Of a stretch of DNA of 64,000 nucleotides, positions 62,729-64,000 are shown one piece after another. How positions within the stretch are numbered: the stretch's first letter is position 1; each line of letters begins with the position of its first letter. This stretch comes from Galbula dea (taxonomy: Eukaryota; Chordata; Aves; Piciformes; Galbulidae): contig VWZX01001042.1 in NCBI GenBank assembly GCA_013399015.1, positions 124,001-188,000 of the forward strand. Reading direction: 5' to 3'. The translations under genes and the position numbers were made by a program. The notes beneath the pieces were generated by a model, which had not been told where the DNA came from, did not search any database, and saw nothing but the letters and a program-made list of their open reading frames with translations.

Positions 62729-63435
62729 ATAGAATCATAGAATTGTCAGACTTGGAAGGGACCTTAAAGATCATCTAGTTCCAACCCCCCTGCCTGGCAG
62801 GGACACTTTCCACTAGATCAGGTTGCCCAGGGCCCTACCAAGCCTTGTCTTGAAAGCTTCCAGGGATGGGGTTTCCGCAGCCTATCTGGGCAACCTGTTC
62901 CACTGTCTAACCACCCTCATAGTGAAGAACTTCCTCCTAATATCCAATCTAAATCTACNNNNNNNNNNNNNNNNNNNNNNNNNNNNNNNNNNTGAGCTTC
63001 TCATCCACCAACACCCCCAAGTCTCTTTCCTCAGGGCTGCTCTCAAGCCGATCTTCACCAGCCTGTATCGGTGCTTGGGATTGCCCCAACCCAAATGTAG
63101 GACCTTGCACTGGGTCTTGTTGAAGTTCCTGAGGTTGGCATGGGCCCACCTCTCCAGCCTATCCAGGTCCCTCTGGATGACATTCCTCCCCTCCAGGATA
63201 TCAACTGTACCACACAGCTTGGTGTCGTCAGCAAACTTGCTGAGGGAGCACTCGATGCCACTGTCCATGTCGCCGAGGAAGATGTTGAACAAGACTGGTC
63301 CCAGTACTGATCCTTGAGGGACTCCACTTGTCACTGGCCTCCACTTGGACATGAATCCATTGACAGCCACTCTTTGGGTGCGGCCGTCAAGCCAATTCCT
63401 TATCCACCGAGTAGTCCATCCATCAAACCATCTTG
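62729..63435 (-). mobile_element. CR1 retrotransposon, 5'-truncated, with assembly gap and frameshift
   Basis: The plus strand starts with AGAATCATAGAATTG and the TTGGAAGGGACC block of the CR1 terminus. On the minus strand, from about 63415, come TTRWIRNWLDG, SGVPQGSVLGP and the RT catalytic block FADDTKLCG, then LDRLERWA and CKVLHLG. Near 63060 the frame shifts: SSPEERDLGVLVDEKL is in another phase. A 34-N gap at 62959-62992 then jumps to RFRLDIRRKFFTMRVV. About 130 codons expected between these blocks are missing, so the gap is mis-sized or hides a deletion. The copy cannot be functional. The 5' breakpoint is near 63435. Confidence 0.92.
62959..62992. other. Assembly gap (34 N)
   Basis: A run of N inside the CR1 copy. 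From the ORF2 layout of related copies, the real missing segment should be about 0.4 kb unless the element is deleted there. Confidence 0.98.
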
Positions 63436-64000
63436 CCTTGGTTTTACCTTTTAGGTACTACTACTTAGAGTTTAGGGTTTAGTTTGTGCTTTTCTTTCCA
63501 TGTAATTAATGTACCATAGAAATGAAGTCTTTGACTACACTGTCATTATTGCTGTGGAAATGTGTTTTTCCTTAATTTGCAGAACAATATATATGTTAAT
63601 CTGGAATAATCACTAGCAAATATAACTGTCTTTCATTCTCTTTCCTTCTTTTTCTACTCTTCTATTCTCCAGGCCTGGCTGGTGTATCTTCCTACTGCTG
63701 CCTTTACCTCCATTATGCTTTTTAATTTAACATCACCTAGCCAAGAATTGATATAATTTTATTGCCATTCTTAGCTCATGCTTAACACAGGTTTCAGAGC
63801 ATCAGTGCATTTCCAGCCTGGTGCAGCCTTCAATTTGATAGTCCAGGAAGGAGAAAAATGGGAGTTCTCTGTTAGCAGTAAATATTCTGTTCTCTGCCTG
63901 CTTCTGCTGCCTCCATGGGCTGAGCAGGGCACACTTTCCATATGAAGCAGAAAGAGGATGGGGAGAATGCGTGCATGTAAGTTTACGCACAGAGTTACCT
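63436..64000. other. FRYL intron sequence to the window end
   Basis: AT-rich intron with no exon, repeat or motif recognised. Confidence 0.5.

Larger units (their letters stand above)
9800..64000 (+). other. FRYL: FRYL gene, 5' part only (promoter, 5'UTR and first-exon region; continues to the right)
   Basis: Gene-level entry. FRYL (furry homologue-like) is a very large HEAT/armadillo-like scaffold protein related to FRY and Drosophila furry. Furry proteins work with NDR-family kinases in cell shape, polarity and transcription. Seen: a CpG-island promoter at about 9.5-10 kb with plus-strand donors, candidate 5'UTR exons at 13513-13622 and 21748-21944, and a coding first exon at 49150-49225 whose peptide has the FRY-family N-terminal core. 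Known: human FRYL has a long 5' region and lies head-to-head with OCIAD1. Inference: the whole plus-strand interval is one gene. The conserved exon with the DPDxKPGEYV block expected next was not found here, so it should lie beyond 64 kb. The paralogue FRY is the alternative, but the OCIAD1 neighbour argues for FRYL. Confidence 0.72.

Noticed and set aside
1..64000. Search for retroviral LTRs, intact DNA transposons, CRISPR-like arrays or gene clusters
   Set aside because: No paired LTRs, terminal inverted repeats with a transposase, or regularly spaced repeats were seen; the window is ordinary bird gene and intron DNA.

Overview
This is vertebrate nuclear DNA, almost certainly from a bird. 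Three 3'-end copies of a CR1 non-LTR retrotransposon carry the avian-type terminus, with runs of AATCATAG and a block that begins TTGGAAGGGACC. Genes are split by long AT-rich introns, and isolated CpG islands mark the promoters. The window is draft assembly: there is a 189-base N gap inside a CpG island (9937-10125), a 34-base N gap inside a CR1 copy (62959-62992) and a single N in a poly-T run (57616).

Layout. (1) 1-4260, minus strand: the first four coding exons of an OCIA-domain gene, best matched to OCIAD1. They start in a CpG-island promoter near 4.2 kb and run off the left edge. (2) 4.3-9.5 kb: intergenic, with no gene recognised. (3) 9.0-11.0 kb: a large CpG island with three CCAAT boxes, GC boxes and plus-strand splice donors. 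It is read as the main promoter and non-coding first exon of a plus-strand gene. (4) 11-64 kb: very long introns of that gene, holding a few short candidate exons. The key one is a coding first exon at 49150-49225 in a second CpG island. Its peptide (FFEINIKSLLKSWS core) matches the N-terminus known for the FRY/furry family. With the head-to-head OCIAD1 neighbour, the order known for human OCIAD1-FRYL, this makes the gene FRYL.

The main biological message is promoter and 5'-end complexity. The window appears to hold only the 5' end of FRYL. It has an upstream CpG promoter, two candidate 5'UTR exons (13513-13622, with a 10-bp-stem hairpin, and 21748-21944, with short upstream ORFs), a possible additional CpG promoter at about 31 kb, a possible alternative coding first exon at 34036-34213, and the FRY-like coding first exon at 49150. 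The 34-kb and 49-kb exons both end in splice phase 1, so they could feed the same downstream exon. The main body of FRYL lies to the right of the window.

Mobile DNA is sparse: three CR1 copies (one flanked by an 8-bp direct repeat, one internally deleted, one interrupted by the assembly gap), two short CR1 terminus remnants, two compound TG/TA/CA microsatellites and several T/G-rich tracts. No tRNA, rRNA, CRISPR array, intact transposon or prokaryote-like system was seen. Most open frames outside these features look like chance ORFs.
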